A stretch of DNA of 64,000 nucleotides from Sphingomonas mucosissima (GTDB taxonomy: Bacteria > Pseudomonadota > Alphaproteobacteria > Sphingomonadales > Sphingomonadaceae). The notes below the pieces were generated by a model, which was given only the letters and a program-made list of their open reading frames with translations, was not told where the DNA came from and made no database searches. The stretch lies in contig NZ_NBBJ01000001.1 in the NCBI RefSeq assembly GCF_002197665.1, positions 1,426,001 through 1,490,000 on the forward strand. The letters run 5' to 3'. Position numbers and translations under genes: made by a program. Positions 1 through 12,449 of the stretch are shown piece by piece; the first letter of the stretch is position 1, and each line of letters opens with the position of its first letter.

Positions 1-2
1 TC

Positions 3-83
3 ACGTCCAACGTGCTCACCATTCTGCAGCAGAAGCTGCTCTACGCCCGCCATCCGGGCCTCAAGGAGGCACCCGCGAAATGA
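3..83 (+). CDS. yidC: Membrane protein insertase YidC, C-terminal end only (partial)
   Basis: The window opens inside a reading frame whose last residues are [10 protein letters not shown] then [16 protein letters not shown]. This looks like the end of the final transmembrane segment and the basic cytoplasmic tail of YidC/Oxa1 insertases, and yidC lies directly before engB in many alphaproteobacteria. Its TGA overlaps the ATG of the next gene (ATGA), which implies translational coupling. Only about 26 codons are visible, so the identification leans on gene order as well as the tail sequence. Confidence 0.7.
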   Translation, partial: TSNVLTILQQKLLYARHPGLKEAPAK

Positions 84-790
84 CCGAGCCCACCCAGCCT
101 GCGGAGGAGAACCAGCCGCAGGCTGGCGCGGAAGCTCTGACGGATGAGCATGATTCTGTTCGCTCGTCCGAGGCGATCGAGACCGCACGCAAGGTCTTCG
201 CCGGGCCGATCAGCTTCCTGAAATCCGCGCCCGCGCTCCAGTTCCTGCCCGATCCGACCGTTCCGGAAGTTGCCTTCGCTGGCCGCTCGAACGTCGGCAA
301 ATCCTCGCTGATCAACGCGCTGACAGGCCGCAAGACGCTCGCGCGCACCTCGGTCACGCCGGGCCGAACACAGGAGCTGAACTTCTTCGACGTCGGCGAG
401 CCGATGCTGTTCCGCCTCGTGGACATGCCCGGCTACGGCTTTGCCAAGGCGCCGAAGGACATGGTCAAGAAGTGGCGCTTCCTGGTGAACGACTTCCTTC
501 GCGGGCGGCAGGTGCTGAAGCGGGCGCTGGTGCTCATCGATGCGCGCCACGGCATCAAGGATGTGGATCGCGAGATCCTCGACATGCTCGACAAGGCTGC
601 GGTCAGCTACCGCATGGTCCTGACCAAGGCGGACAAGATCAAGGCGACCGAGCTCGCCGAGGTCACGGAACGGACGATCGCGGAGGCACGCAAGCGCCCC
701 GCGGCGCATCCGGACATCATCGTGACGTCTTCCGAAAAGGGCATGGGCATCCCCGAACTGCGCGCGGCGGTTATCGAATCAATCGGGTGA
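80..790 (+). CDS. engB: Ribosome biogenesis GTP-binding protein EngB (YihA/YsxC)
   Basis: This 236-residue TRAFAC GTPase acts in 50S ribosomal subunit assembly in the cytoplasm. All G motifs are visible: G1 GRSNVGKSS at about 68-76, a G2-region TPGRTQ at 93-98, G3 DMPGYG at 115-120, G4 TKAD at 182-185 and G5 TSSEKG at 216-221. An acidic, low-complexity N-terminal extension of about 40 residues precedes the GTPase domain; the family core is about 200 residues. The start codon overlaps the yidC stop, which fixes the frame and suggests cotranscription with yidC. Confidence 0.96.
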   Translation: MTEPTQPAEENQPQAGAEALTDEHDSVRSSEAIETARKVFAGPISFLKSAPALQFLPDPTVPEVAFAGRSNVGKSSLINALTGRKTLARTSVTPGRTQELNFFDVGEPMLFRLVDMPGYGFAKAPKDMVKKWRFLVNDFLRGRQVLKRALVLIDARHGIKDVDREILDMLDKAAVSYRMVLTKADKIKATELAEVTERTIAEARKRPAAHPDIIVTSSEKGMGIPELRAAVIESIG

Positions 791-843
791 GTTGCGCACC
801 GGCTTAGTTGCGCGCCGGGCGCGGCGGCGATACGCCCCGTTCC

Positions 844-1509
844 ATGAAGCTCATTATCGGCAACAAGGCCTATTCCTCCTGGTCGCTGCGCGGCTGGCTC
901 GCCTGCAAGCAGTCCGGCCTGCCTTTCGAGGAAGTGGTCGTCCCGCTCTACGATCAGGATTGGGACCGCCGGCGCGAGGGCGCGGAATTCGCGCCCTCGT
1001 CCGGCAAAGTGCCGATCCTGTGGGACGGCGAGGCCGTGGTGTGGGACAGCCTCGCGATTGTTGAATATCTCGCCGACAAGGTAGGTTGGGATCGCTTCTG
1101 GCCGGCTGATGAGGCGGCGCGGGCGATGGCGCGCTCGATGGCGGCCGAAATGCACTCCAGCTTCGTCTCGCTGCGTCGCGAGCACAGCATGAACATTCGC
1201 CAGGTCTATCCACCCGTTCCGCCCTCCGAGGCAGTGGTGGCGGATCTCACGCGCATCATGGAGCTCTGGGCGCAGGCCCGCGCGCGCTTCGCCGGCGACG
1301 GCGAGTTCCTGTTCGGCGAATTCAACGCCGTCGACATCATGTTTGCACCGGTCTGCACCCGGATCGTCACCTATTCGCTGCCAGTTCCGCGGTTCGCGGC
1401 CGCCTATATCAACTCGGTTCTCGCCCACCCCTTCATGCAGGACTGGATTGCCGGTGCGCAGGAGGAGGATTGGGTGATCGAACAATATGAGCAGCCGGCG
1501 CGCGCATGA
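844..1509 (+). CDS. Glutathione S-transferase family protein
   Basis: The product is 221 residues. The N-terminal thioredoxin-like GST domain begins MKLIIGNKAYSSWSLRGWLA, where the SSWS segment supplies the usual catalytic or glutathione-contact serine, and the KVPILWDGEAVVWDSLAIVEYL stretch (about 54-75) contains the cis-proline and the WDS glutathione-binding signature. An all-helical C-terminal domain follows. I chose the ATG at 844 over upstream starts because homologues begin with the first beta strand here. The gene overlaps dapE by 4 nt. The substrate is unknown; the family conjugates or reduces with glutathione. Confidence 0.9.
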   Translation: MKLIIGNKAYSSWSLRGWLACKQSGLPFEEVVVPLYDQDWDRRREGAEFAPSSGKVPILWDGEAVVWDSLAIVEYLADKVGWDRFWPADEAARAMARSMAAEMHSSFVSLRREHSMNIRQVYPPVPPSEAVVADLTRIMELWAQARARFAGDGEFLFGEFNAVDIMFAPVCTRIVTYSLPVPRFAAAYINSVLAHPFMQDWIAGAQEEDWVIEQYEQPARA

Positions 1510-2645
1510 TCGATCCACTGGCGCTGGCGCAGGCGCTGATCGCCTGTGAAAGCGTGACGCCAGCGCGCGGCGCGGTGTTCGACGTGCTTGAGGCCGCGCT
1601 GGTTCCACTCGGCTTCGTAATCGACCGCTTCACAATCGGCGAGGCACCCGACGGCCCGGTGGAGAACATGCTGGCGGTGCGCGGCAGCGGCGCGCCACAT
1701 ATCGCCTTTGCCGGCCACGTCGATGTGGTGCCACCGGGCGATGGCTGGACGAGCAGCGCCTTTGCTCCGGAGGTCCGTGGCGGATTGCTCTACGGCCGCG
1801 GCGCCGTGGACATGAAAGGCGCGATTGCGGCCTTCGTGGCAGCAGCGGCGCAGGTGCAAGGGCCTGGGACGACGAGCCTCATCATTACCGGCGACGAGGA
1901 AGGTCCGGCCGTCTTCGGCACCCGCGCGCTGATCGATCGCATGTCGGCGCGCGGGCTGAAGCCCGATGCATGCCTGGTGGGCGAGCCGACCTCCACGTCG
2001 CGCCTCGGCGACATGATCAAGATCGGGCGGCGCGGGTCAGTCAATATCTGGATCGACATACCCGGGCGCCAAGGCCATGTCGCTTACCCTCACCTCGCCG
2101 ACAATCCGATCCCGCGGCTCATCGCCGCATTGGCCGAGATCGACGGCATCGTGCTCGATGAAGGCAATGCCTGGTTCCAGCCGTCGAACATCGAGGTCAC
2201 CGACCTCGCCGTTGGCAACCCCGCCACGAATGTCATTCCCGCCAAGGCGTCGGCACGGCTCTCCATCCGCTTCAACGACATGCATCGCGGCACTGAACTG
2301 ACGGAGCGGATTACCTCGGTCGTGAAGCGACACGCACCCGCAGCCGAGGTTCGCGGGATTGTCTCCGGCGAAGCGTTCCTAACGGAGCCGGGCCCGCTCT
2401 CCGCCATCCTCTCCGCCGCGATCGAGTCGCGGACAGGCATCCTGCCGGAGCTCTCAACGACGGGAGGCACATCGGACGCTCGCTTCCTGTCGGCCGTTTG
2501 CCCGGTGGTCGAGTTCGGCCTGCTCAACGCCACCATGCACAAGCTGGACGAAGCGGTTGCGGTGGAGGATCTCTCCACGCTTACCGACATCTACGCCGAT
2601 TTCCTGCGTCGCAGCTTCGAGCAGCTCCCGTCCCTGCAACACTGA
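1506..2645 (+). CDS. dapE: Succinyl-diaminopimelate desuccinylase
   Basis: This 379-residue M20 metallohydrolase cleaves N-succinyl-LL-2,6-diaminopimelate to succinate and LL-DAP in lysine and peptidoglycan precursor synthesis. Di-zinc ligand and catalytic motifs are present: HVDVVPPGD (His71), GRGAVDMKG (Asp102) and GDEEGP (Glu131/132). GEPTS and the family-specific C-terminal ATMHKLDE with its metal-binding His also fit. Length matches the family (about 375-380). The ATG overlaps the stop of the upstream GST gene (ATGA), placing dapE last in the yidC-engB-gst-dapE string. Confidence 0.96.
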   Translation: MIDPLALAQALIACESVTPARGAVFDVLEAALVPLGFVIDRFTIGEAPDGPVENMLAVRGSGAPHIAFAGHVDVVPPGDGWTSSAFAPEVRGGLLYGRGAVDMKGAIAAFVAAAAQVQGPGTTSLIITGDEEGPAVFGTRALIDRMSARGLKPDACLVGEPTSTSRLGDMIKIGRRGSVNIWIDIPGRQGHVAYPHLADNPIPRLIAALAEIDGIVLDEGNAWFQPSNIEVTDLAVGNPATNVIPAKASARLSIRFNDMHRGTELTERITSVVKRHAPAAEVRGIVSGEAFLTEPGPLSAILSAAIESRTGILPELSTTGGTSDARFLSAVCPVVEFGLLNATMHKLDEAVAVEDLSTLTDIYADFLRRSFEQLPSLQH

Positions 2646-2663
2646 ACCGGACGACGAGCGAAC

Positions 2664-2699
2664 AACAAAAAAGCGCGACCGCCTCAGGCGACCGCGCTT
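2664..2699 (-). terminator. Rho-independent terminator of the F1-ATPase operon
   Basis: Read on the minus strand, a 13-bp stem (arms 2687-2699 and 2671-2683, two G-U pairs) with a 3-nt loop is followed directly by six T residues (2667-2672 on the plus strand are A). It lies just after the atpC stop. The plus-strand reading of the same hairpin lacks a T run, so it should act mainly on the atp transcript. Confidence 0.85.
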
Positions 2700-2724
2700 A
2701 TCTCTTGCCAGCAGTTGCGCCAGA

Positions 2725-2976
2725 TCAGACGGCTTGTTCCGCCAGCACCGTCAGGCCGCTTGCATTCACTTCCGCGAAACCGCCGCGGATCGTGATCGCT
2801 TCGGGTGTGGCGCCCGCGGTCTTGTGGACCAGCAGAACACCGTCGCGGATCGTCGACATCAGCGGAGCATGACCTTCCAGCACGCCGAAGTCACCTTCGG
2901 TGCCGGGGACGGTGACCATGTACACGTCCTCGCTACGGACGAGGCGTTCGGGAGTGACGAGTTCGAAGTGGAGCAT
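2725..2976 (-). CDS. atpC: F-type ATP synthase epsilon subunit (short form)
   Basis: This is the central-stalk subunit of F1, linking gamma to the c-ring. The 83 residues cover only the N-terminal beta-sandwich ([13 protein letters not shown], then the [15 protein letters not shown] signature). The two-helix C-terminal domain that inhibits ATP hydrolysis in other bacteria is absent. Short epsilons of this size are known in several alphaproteobacteria including sphingomonads, so this is not treated as truncation. It is the last gene of the operon, separated from atpD by a repeat element and followed by a strong terminator. Confidence 0.95.
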   Translation of the reverse strand: MLHFELVTPERLVRSEDVYMVTVPGTEGDFGVLEGHAPLMSTIRDGVLLVHKTAGATPEAITIRGGFAEVNASGLTVLAEQAV

Positions 2977-2980
2977 CTCT

Positions 2981-3085
2981 TCTTCTCACTCCCTCCACAA
3001 ACGGGAGGGGTTAGGGAGGCCTTGCGAGAGGGGTGCCCTGCGGCAGCCCCTCCCCTGATCCCTCCCGCGCTGGCGGGAGGGGAAT
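2981..3085. repeat. Palindromic GGGAGGGG-type dispersed repeat between atpD and atpC
   Basis: The spacer between two ATP synthase genes contains nested inverted repeats. One is a perfect 9-bp hairpin, CCCTCCCGC / GCGGGAGGG (3060-3068 and 3073-3081, 4-nt loop). The other is a 6-bp pair, CCCTCC / GGAGGG (2991-2996 and 3004-3009). The composition and form resemble short intergenic palindromic elements I associate with sphingomonad genomes, but copy number cannot be judged from one window. It would be transcribed inside the atp mRNA. Confidence 0.7.
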
Positions 3086-3090
3086 TGGCT

Positions 3091-5474
<2,384 letters not shown>

Positions 5475-5475
5475 G

Positions 5476-5769
5476 TCACGCCAGTCCGTTCGCGAGTTCA
5501 GTCAATCGAACCGGCGCCGCGAGCCAGTCCTCATAGTTCTTGAATACCTTACGCGTGTAATCCTGGGCGTGGTGCTGATCGAATGCTGCTCGATTGGTCC
5601 ACCGCTCATAGATGTACAGCCGCGGCGAGCCATCGGCTGCTGGGTGCGGATCGAACCGCTCGCACCCTGCCTCGCCGCGCGTCGCCGGAACGATCTCCGC
5701 GACTGCCCGACATGCCTGGTCGAAGCAGTCCGCCTTGAGATCGATCTCGGCGATGTACGTCAACGACAT
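5476..5769 (-). CDS. ABM-family (antibiotic biosynthesis monooxygenase fold) protein inside the atp operon
   Basis: This 97-residue protein matches the dimeric alpha/beta-barrel ABM family, which includes YgiN-like quinol monooxygenases and heme-degrading relatives. Visible features are strand YIAEIDLK, helix [27 protein letters not shown], then strand [18 protein letters not shown] with the family's E-x-W and HH pattern. It sits between atpA and atpG: its ATG is immediately after the atpA TAG and its TGA is 1 nt before the atpG ATG, so it is a real member of the ATP synthase transcript. A role in quinone or oxidative-stress chemistry is inferred only from the family; a direct link to ATP synthase is unproven. 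Confidence 0.88.
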   Translation of the reverse strand: MSLTYIAEIDLKADCFDQACRAVAEIVPATRGEAGCERFDPHPAADGSPRLYIYERWTNRAAFDQHHAQDYTRKVFKNYEDWLAAPVRLTELANGLA

Positions 5770-7302
<1,533 letters not shown>

Positions 7303-7872
7303 TTAGCCTTTCATCGCGCTGGCAAGCGCATTCAAGCGGGTACGGATCGACGAATCGATCATCTGAGAACCGATGCGGACGACGAGCCCGCCCAGGAGCG
7401 CGGGGTCGACCGAAAGATCGACCGAAACTTCGCGGCCGACGCGCTGGCGGAGCTGCTGCTTCAGCTCAACGACCTGATCGTCGGTCAAGGCATGGGCGCT
7501 GGTCACTTCCGCGGCCACCTCGCCGCGGTGTCGCGCCGCCAGTGCGCGGAACGCACGGATGATCGCAGGCAGCTGCGCCAGGCGGCGGTTCTGCGCCAGC
7601 ACGCCGAGGAAGTTGCGGGTGGTCTGGTCGACGCCCAGCTCGTCCGCAGTCGCCAGGACGGCTTTGCTCGCTGCTTCGCGTGCCACGATGGGCGACGTCG
7701 TCAGCGCCTTGAAATCATCGGATTGATCAAGCGCGACGCGGACCTTTGCCAGGCTCGCCTCCACCGCATCGATCGTTCTCGCCTGTTCGGCGAGGTCGAA
7801 CAGCGCGGTCGCATAACGCCCGCCCAGGCTCGCCTGGATGCTGCTGCCTAGATTACCGCTGGAACCATCCAC
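7303..7872 (-). CDS. atpH: F-type ATP synthase delta subunit
   Basis: This is the peripheral-stalk (OSCP-like) subunit that ties F1 to the b subunits. The protein has 189 residues: an N-terminal helical domain (GGRYATALFDLAEQARTIDA) and the C-terminal signature region VDLSVDPALLGGLVVRIGSQ with MIDSSIRTRLNAL. It is the first gene of the operon; the Fo genes are not in this window, as is usual for alphaproteobacteria. The promoter should lie in the 137-bp gap shared with the divergent hydrolase gene at 8010. Confidence 0.96.
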   Translation of the reverse strand: MDGSSGNLGSSIQASLGGRYATALFDLAEQARTIDAVEASLAKVRVALDQSDDFKALTTSPIVAREAASKAVLATADELGVDQTTRNFLGVLAQNRRLAQLPAIIRAFRALAARHRGEVAAEVTSAHALTDDQVVELKQQLRQRVGREVSVDLSVDPALLGGLVVRIGSQMIDSSIRTRLNALASAMKG

Positions 7873-8009
7873 GCGATTCGATCCCCGTTCGCACTAAGAG
7901 TTAAGCCCCCATGCGAAAACACGACGCGCTCGTGGCGCCGTCGCTTGGGTTGGCCGGCGCGTAGCAAAGGGGTAGCAATGATGCAACAAGCTGTAACAAG
8001 AGGGTGACC

Positions 8010-8687
8010 ATGGGCGAAATGATCCGGATGACGATGAGCGACGGCGCTGAGATCGCCGTCTATCGTGCCTCGCCAGTGGGCGCGCGTCGCGGCGGTGTGG
8101 TGCTGGTGCAGGAGATTTTCGGCGTCACCGATCATATCCGGGAGATGGCGGATGATTACGCCGCCGAGGGCTATGAAGTGCTCTCCCCCGCGCTGTTCGA
8201 TCGCGAGCATCCCGGCTTTGAGGCGAGCTATACCGGGCCTGACTTCCAGCGCGCGGTGGAACTTGCACGCACGCTGCACCCCTTCGACCTGTCACTGAAG
8301 GACACCCAGACCTGCATCGACGCACTGCGCGACAAGGGCCCGGTATTCGCCGTCGGCTATTGCTACGGCGGCTCGATCGTCTGGGCGGCGGCCACCAAGC
8401 TGGATGGTGTCGCAGCCGCCTCGGCCTATTACGGCAGCATGGTGCCGGCCTTTGCGGCGGAAGCGCCGCCGCGCGTGCCGGTGATCGCCCATTTCGGTCG
8501 CTACGACCACGGCATCCCCATGGAAGGCGTCGAGGCCGTGATCGCCAAGGATTTCCCGCTGGCTGAAATCCACGTCTACGAGGCCGGGCACGGCTTCAAC
8601 TCGGATCGCCGCAAGGATTATCACGAGCCCTCCGCAGAGCTTGCGCGGGATCGCACCCTGACGCTGTTTCGCGAGAATGGCGGCTGA
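8010..8687 (+). CDS. Dienelactone hydrolase family protein
   Basis: This 225-residue alpha/beta hydrolase starts MGEMIRMTMSDG; the ATG at 8010 is preceded by a good AAGAGG site (7998-8003). The nucleophile elbow is GYCYGG, giving the cysteine nucleophile typical of dienelactone hydrolases. The Asp of GRYDHGIP and the His of GHGFNSD complete the Cys-Asp-His triad. QEIFGVTDHIREMAD is a family signature. Classical members open dienelactones in chlorocatechol degradation, but many single-gene bacterial copies have unknown substrates, and no pathway genes are adjacent. Confidence 0.9.
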   Translation: MGEMIRMTMSDGAEIAVYRASPVGARRGGVVLVQEIFGVTDHIREMADDYAAEGYEVLSPALFDREHPGFEASYTGPDFQRAVELARTLHPFDLSLKDTQTCIDALRDKGPVFAVGYCYGGSIVWAAATKLDGVAAASAYYGSMVPAFAAEAPPRVPVIAHFGRYDHGIPMEGVEAVIAKDFPLAEIHVYEAGHGFNSDRRKDYHEPSAELARDRTLTLFRENGG

Positions 8688-8707
8688 TCCAGGCTGCGCG
8701 CACAGCC

Positions 8708-10234
8708 TCAATCCTCCGACGTGCCGGCCGTTCCCTCTTTCTCCTTATTCTCGGCCGCTTTGATTGCCTCGTCGCCCTTCTTGCCGGCCTCCAGCGCCGC
8801 CAACAAGCGGCTCGCCGGATTGTCGGCAGCGGCGTGCGGGTGGTAGGCAAGCGGCCGCAGCAGGCGCTGCGCCGCCGCAGTTTCGTTCGCGCTGATCCGC
8901 GCCATGGCGGCAGCGAAGCGCACGTGATCGTCCTGCGGGGCGAGCTCCTGCGCACGATGCAGGCCCTTGATCGCCGACGGGCTCGGATCGATCCCTTGCA
9001 ACACGAAGCTTTGCCAAAACCACCACAGCGGCTCCGCATCATCCGGATCGGCGCGGTTCGCCTTGACGAGGCTTGCCCGCGCCGCGTTCCAGGCCGCCGG
9101 ATCAGTCGATTTCGCCGCCGCCAGCGTGCGCAGCTTCACCCGGCCTTAATATAGCAGCGCCTGCACGGATCGGGGATCGTGCGTGATCGCCGTGGCGGCG
9201 GCGGCAAGCGCGGCATCATTCTCCCCCGCGTCATACGCCATTTCCGCGAGCCACCCCTGCACCACCGCATCATCGGCATGACGCGCCGCCACGGGCGCGG
9301 CCTTGGCATACAGCTTGCGCGCGTCGTCCGGGCCCACGCCGCGCAGCGACTGCATGCGAAAGTCAATCATCGCCGCTTCGCCCGGCCGCAGCGACCGAAT
9401 GGTCATGGGCGGCGTCGGCGTCCCGCGAAAGGGCATGGTCATCCCGAGCAGCCGGCGCTGCGCGAGATAGCCCGACAGGCTGCGATCCAGTTGCTTGAGA
9501 TCGCCAAACGCCTCCTCGGCCGCATTGATCGAGGGCGTACCCCGGTTGATTGCCGCGATATAGGCAAGGAACTGGTTGTTCCGGGCGCGATCGAAGCTGA
9601 AGTAATGCGTCATCAGCCACCCGCGCCCATAAAACGCATCCATCTGCGCTGCCGACAAGCGCATCGGCGGGCCGAACATCTGGCGGGTGGTGAACCGCTC
9701 ACCGGAGCCCAGCCCATAAGCCCGGTGCTGCGCGGCGTAGCCGACCGTCGCGCTTTCATCCGTGATCCGCATGGTGGAGGCGAATTCGGCAAACCCCTCA
9801 GAATACCAGGCGGGGAAGGCGATATCATAGGTGCCCAGCAGGAAATGGTGGGCATATTCGTGAAACAGGACGATCCGCCCCCAATCATTGCCTTCCGTCC
9901 ACCCGCCCTTCGCCCCGAATGCGATCGACCCGCTGACCCGCGAAAAGTAGAATCCGGCTGCATTGGTGCACCGGCAAAGCCGCTTCACGTCGCCATCGTC
10001 GACCAGAAACACCGTCACCTTGCGCGAGGCGATCTCCGGCTCGTCCGAAAGGCCCAGAAAATGCCGCAGCCCCCAGTCGAGCCGCTCCAGTTGCTCTGAT
10101 TGGCGCCGGAGCGTCTTTTCATTGGTGTTGGCGAGCAAAGTGAAATGCCGGGATTCCGCCTCCAGCCACTCGGCATGCGCCGACGGTGCCACGACCAGCG
10201 CCGATAGCAGCGCCAGCAATCCGCGCCAGTTCAT
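8708..10234 (-). pseudogene. HExxH metallopeptidase-like/TPR protein gene interrupted by an in-frame TAA
   Basis: Reading starts at ATG 10234 with a signal peptide (MNWRGLLALLSALVVAPSAH) and a GGGGGTGGGG-type ribosome site. It continues through a zinc-protease-like motif HEYAHH, followed by the downstream acidic segment GFAEF, to ALLY and then TAA at 9146-9148. The same frame resumes at once (GRVKLRTLAAAKSTDPAAWN) and runs another 145 codons of alanine-rich, TPR-like helices to 8708. One substitution to a sense codon such as AAA or CAA would restore a protein of about 508 residues. It would be a periplasmic gluzincin-like protein with C-terminal tetratricopeptide repeats. The lesion is either real decay or a sequence error; the N-terminal part alone would be 362 residues. 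Confidence 0.8.
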
Positions 10235-10296
10235 GGTCCCCACCCCCTGTTGCTTGCCCCAAGGCAAACTAGCGCATCTCCTCGGATCACAAAGCG

Positions 10297-11076
10297 CTAT
10301 TGCGACCGCCCTCGGGCCTGAACAGCGGCGCGGCGCGCTTCCACCGCTTCGGGCGTGACGGCGCGGTTGGCGGCGGACGAGCGTTCATGCTCCAGCGCCA
10401 TCGCCTCGCCGAACGGCCGCGCGAAGCCGTCATCGATCAGCTTCTTATAGGCGGCGATGAAATCCGGATCGGCGGAGGCGATATCCTTGGCCAGCGCTTG
10501 CGCCGTCGTCAGCAGTTCGCCCGCGGGCACCACACGATTGACGAGGCCCCAGCGCTCCGCCATTGCCGCGTCCAGGAAATTGCCGCTGAGCGACAGTTCC
10601 TTGGCACGCGAAATGCCGATCAGCCGCGACAGCTTCTGGCTCAGCCCCCAGCCCGGCATCACGCCGACGCGCGCATGCGTATCCGCAAATCGCGCCTTGT
10701 CGCTGGCGATCAGGATGTCGCAGGCCAGCGCCACCTCGAACCCGCCCGTGATCGCCACACCATTGATCGCGCCGATCACCGGCTTGCGGCACAATTCGAT
10801 CGCCTTGACCGGGTTCTCGTCGGCGCCGGTCGCATTGGCGGATCCGAGCGCTCCCGCTTGTGAGCCCAATTCCTTGAGGTCCAACCCCGCGGTAAAGGCG
10901 CGCTCCCCCGCCCCAATCAGCACCACGGCGCGCACCGAATCGTCCGCATCCACCTGCGTCATCACTTGATAAAGCTGTGAGCGGAGCGCCTTGGACAAGG
11001 CGTTCATCGCCTCCGGCCGGTTCAGCGTTACCGTTGCAACGCCATCCTCAATATCGAGCAGAACCAGATCCGTCAT
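10297..11076 (-). CDS. Enoyl-CoA hydratase/isomerase family protein
   Basis: This 259-residue crotonase-fold enzyme shows the expected LDIEDGVATVTLNRPEAMNA opening. AFTAGLDLKELG supplies the first oxyanion-hole strand, and KPVIGAINGVAITGGFEVAL is the crotonase signature with the second oxyanion glycine. ARVGVMPGWGLSQKL follows. The catalytic glutamates of true hydratases are not both obvious (GGFEVALACD has one), so hydratase, isomerase or another CoA-ester activity cannot be separated. A GGGAGAGGTGAGGG ribosome-binding stretch precedes the ATG. The gene is divergent from ada. Confidence 0.9.
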   Translation of the reverse strand: MTDLVLLDIEDGVATVTLNRPEAMNALSKALRSQLYQVMTQVDADDSVRAVVLIGAGERAFTAGLDLKELGSQAGALGSANATGADENPVKAIELCRKPVIGAINGVAITGGFEVALACDILIASDKARFADTHARVGVMPGWGLSQKLSRLIGISRAKELSLSGNFLDAAMAERWGLVNRVVPAGELLTTAQALAKDIASADPDFIAAYKKLIDDGFARPFGEAMALEHERSSAANRAVTPEAVEARRAAVQARGRSQ

Positions 11077-11279
11077 CCCTCACCTCTCCCGTCTTTGTTT
11101 TGGACCATAGTATCGCCCGGCTCGCGGGCGTCCACTCCGTCTCTGGCGCGGAGAACTTCCGATGCGGGTCGGCGTGGTGGTGGCATGACAGCTCTTCGGT
11201 CGACGGCCCTTCCGGGCGCTGGCCGTTTGGGCGCAAGCTGCGGGATGTGCTCGCCGGCTCACGGGCCTACATCGGACAT

Positions 11280-12317
11280 ATGAACGACACCATCGATATG
11301 GATGCGGCCTGGACGGCGTTCGAAGCGCGCGATCGGAGCGCCGATGGTCGCTTCATCGTCGCTGTCCGGACGACGGGCATCTATTGCAAGCCGAGCTGCC
11401 CGGCCCGGCATCCGCGGCGCGAGAATGTCACCTTCTACACGGACCCCGTCAGGGCACGCGCGGCAGGATTTCGCGCCTGCCTGCGCTGTCGCCCCGATGA
11501 AGAAGGGCGGGATCGCATCGCCGTCGCGCGCGCGATTGCGCTGATGGAAGCCGCGGAGAACACGCCCGGGCTGGAGGCACTGGCTGCCGCCGTCGGCTAT
11601 GCCCCGCATCATTTCCATCGCCTGTTCAAGCGCGCGACCGGCATTACCCCCGCCGCTTATGCGCGGGCGCTGAAGGCAGAGCGCGCCGCCGCCGCGCTGA
11701 GCGACGGCGCCACCATCACGCAAGCGATCTACGACGCCGGCTATTCCGCGCCCAGCCGTTTCTACGCGCATGGCGCGCCCCGCCTCGGCATGACGCCGAG
11801 CGCCTGGGCCCGTGGCGGCGCCGGCGTTACGATCCGCTGGACCCTCGCGCCGACCAGCCTTGGCCCCGTCCTGATCGCGGCAACCGAGCGGGGCATTTGC
11901 CGGATCGCGTTCGACACCGACGGGGACTCGCTCCGTGCACGCTTTCCGGCGGCCAAGATCGTGCCCGGCGACGAGGCGCTGGGGGCGCTCGCGGCGGAAG
12001 TAGTGAGCATCGTGGAGAGCCCCGGGCGCGACCACGATCTGCCGCTGGACGTCCGCGGCACTGCTTTTCAGGAAGCGATCTGGAAAGCGCTGCGCACTAT
12101 CCCGCCGGGAGAAACGCGCTCCTATGCCGAACTGGCCGCGCTCGCCGGCCGCCCGGGTGCAGTGCGCGCGGCCGGCACTGCGTGCGGGGCGAACCACCTT
12201 CCCGTACTGATCCCTTGTCACCGTGTCACCAGAACCGGCGGCGCGATCGGCGGCTATGCCTTTGGCCACGAGAGGAAGCTGATGCTGCTCGACCGGGAGC
12301 GCGACCAGGCGGGGTGA
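11280..12317 (+). CDS. ada: Bifunctional Ada: DNA repair methyltransferase / transcriptional activator
   Basis: The 345-residue protein has three parts. The N-terminal Ada domain has zinc-binding and methyl-acceptor cysteines 36, 40, 67 and 70 (GIYCKPSC, CLRC), matching the E. coli spacing. A central AraC-type helix-turn-helix follows (about 85-180, AVGYAPHHFHRLFKRATGIT). The C-terminal O6-methylguanine transferase domain carries the active-site IPCHRV (Cys313). It repairs alkyl-phosphotriesters and O6-alkylguanine and, once methylated, activates the adaptive response. I chose ATG 11280 because the Ada domain begins there; the open frame extending upstream shows no homology. Confidence 0.95.
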   Translation: MNDTIDMDAAWTAFEARDRSADGRFIVAVRTTGIYCKPSCPARHPRRENVTFYTDPVRARAAGFRACLRCRPDEEGRDRIAVARAIALMEAAENTPGLEALAAAVGYAPHHFHRLFKRATGITPAAYARALKAERAAAALSDGATITQAIYDAGYSAPSRFYAHGAPRLGMTPSAWARGGAGVTIRWTLAPTSLGPVLIAATERGICRIAFDTDGDSLRARFPAAKIVPGDEALGALAAEVVSIVESPGRDHDLPLDVRGTAFQEAIWKALRTIPPGETRSYAELAALAGRPGAVRAAGTACGANHLPVLIPCHRVTRTGGAIGGYAFGHERKLMLLDRERDQAG

Positions 12318-12449
12318 AGCCATGCGGCAATCCGTCTGTTCGGCAGGTACGCGGGTGGACCATGCCTCCCCTGCCCGCCCGGGTGTTTAGGTTAATTTAA
12401 AGCCTTCCTGCGTACGTTAACGGTGCAGACAAGCAGGATTGTTGGTCAG

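Noticed and set aside
2725..2976. atpC as a truncated pseudogene
   Set aside because: Short epsilon subunits lacking the C-terminal helices are normal in several alphaproteobacteria, and the terminator directly after it fits an intact operon end.
10977..11279. N-terminal extension of ada
   Set aside because: The upstream open frame overlaps the divergent enoyl-CoA hydratase start and its promoter and has no homology to Ada; residues after ATG 11280 match the family start.
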